Shown in pieces: positions 63,582-64,000 of a stretch of DNA of 64,000 nucleotides (its first letter is position 1; every line of letters begins with the position of its first letter). The notes under the pieces were generated by a model. The model had not been told where the DNA came from, made no database searches, and saw only the letters and a program-made list of their open reading frames with translations. The DNA lies in the NCBI GenBank assembly GCA_031277685.1, contig JAITLV010000044.1, forward strand, positions 1 to 64,000, written 5' to 3'. Source of the DNA: Sphingobacterium sp. GTDB lineage: Bacteria > Bacteroidota > Bacteroidia > Sphingobacteriales > Sphingobacteriaceae. Position numbers and translations under genes: made by a program.

Positions 63582-64000
63582 ATGAAATTTTCATTGCTGT
63601 TATTGCTATTGATCGGATTTAATTCCGTCGTATCTGCACAAAACGAAAAAAAGCATCTGGCCTTGGTGCGCCTAGATGGAAAATATGGATTTATTGATGT
63701 TTTGGGACGTGAGGTAATTCCTCTCGTTTATGATGATGCCGGTTCTTGGGGCAATAACCTTGTGCCCGTAAATATAGGTAAGTATGTGCCTGATGCCGCC
63801 CCAGTGTTGTTGGCTTCGCCATCGAACGTAAATCCAAAAGATTCAGTCAAGCGTAATGAGCAATACAAAACCGTTGATATAAAAAATGAAGGAAAAGGCA
63901 AATGGGGATATTGCGATACATCTGGTGCATTGGTTATTCCAGTTCAGTTTACGAATACCACTTTTTTTAGTGAAGGAATTGCGGGCGTTGAGATAAATGG
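63582..64000 (+). CDS. Secreted WG-repeat protein, 3' end beyond the window
   Basis: The first 139 codons are seen. A signal peptide (MKFSLLLLLLIGFNSVVSAQ) is followed by WG-type repeats: LVRLDGKYGFIDVLGREVIP with LVYDDAG, and later GKGKWGYCDTSGALVIPVQF. WG repeats are beta-rich modules of unknown partner, often in secreted proteins of Bacteroidota. The two repeats are separated by a linker of about 50 residues (ending NPKDSVKRNEQYKT). The frame is still open at base 64000. Confidence 0.75.
   Translation, partial: MKFSLLLLLLIGFNSVVSAQNEKKHLALVRLDGKYGFIDVLGREVIPLVYDDAGSWGNNLVPVNIGKYVPDAAPVLLASPSNVNPKDSVKRNEQYKTVDIKNEGKGKWGYCDTSGALVIPVQFTNTTFFSEGIAGVEIN

Noticed and set aside
1..64000. CRISPR array, tRNA or rRNA genes
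   Set aside because: No regularly spaced repeats and no cloverleaf or rRNA-like conserved sequence was seen.

Overview
The window reads as a chromosomal segment of a Bacteroidota bacterium, most likely Sphingobacteriaceae (Sphingobacterium or Pedobacter-like). Three SusC/SusD pairs, two FecI/FecR-type sigma/anti-sigma pairs, SusCD-linked lipoproteins and A/T-rich TAnnTTTG promoter elements support this; the genus is an inference. I see no rRNA, tRNA, CRISPR array or intact insertion sequence.

Layout. 1-21.4 kb is an accessory, A/T-rich region of small unrelated genes mixed with decayed ones. It holds a Tat-exported enolase-superfamily enzyme, a tandem pair of C39-like cysteine peptidases (one without its catalytic residues), a DapB-like reductase without the catalytic His pair, an HD phosphohydrolase, an AraC remnant fused to an RND-pump remnant, a TfoX-N protein, HxlR regulators paired with reductases, a lipoprotein amidohydrolase with a frameshifted outer-membrane partner, and several small relics. 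21.9-33.8 kb is a compact sialic acid island, visibly richer in G+C: SusC/SusD importer (nanO/nanU type), FadR-type repressor, sialidase, N-acetylneuraminate lyase, NanM mutarotase, MFS transporter and sialate O-acetylesterase. Three copies of a TATGTnnnACATA palindrome, upstream of nanO, of the regulator and of the sialidase, look like its operators. 34.1-44.4 kb is a FecI-FecR-SusC(STN)-SusD-DUF4843-PKD-like-TlpA operon ending in a clear terminator. 44.8-53.9 kb is again accessory: MarR plus membrane protein, unknown genes, an S41 peptidase, an MBL-fold hydrolase, an HxlR/SDR divergent pair, and nonsense or frameshift relics. 53.9-60.8 kb is a second FecI-FecR-SusC(STN)-SusD locus on the minus strand. 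60.8-64 kb holds a GIDE-domain membrane protein, an ankyrin protein and the start of a WG-repeat protein.

How it works together. The nan genes would remove O-acetyl groups, release sialic acid, import it through the outer membrane (SusCD) and inner membrane (MFS), equilibrate its anomers and cleave it to ManNAc plus pyruvate. No ManNAc kinase or epimerase and no nagA/nagB are in the window, so the pathway must be completed elsewhere. The two STN-type SusC proteins are each wired to their own sigma/anti-sigma pair, whereas the nan SusC has no STN domain and is instead next to a one-component repressor. Notable oddities are the dead/live peptidase pair, three genes cut by single in-frame TAG codons, three HxlR-oxidoreductase divergent modules, and a high density of frameshifted relics of small genes.
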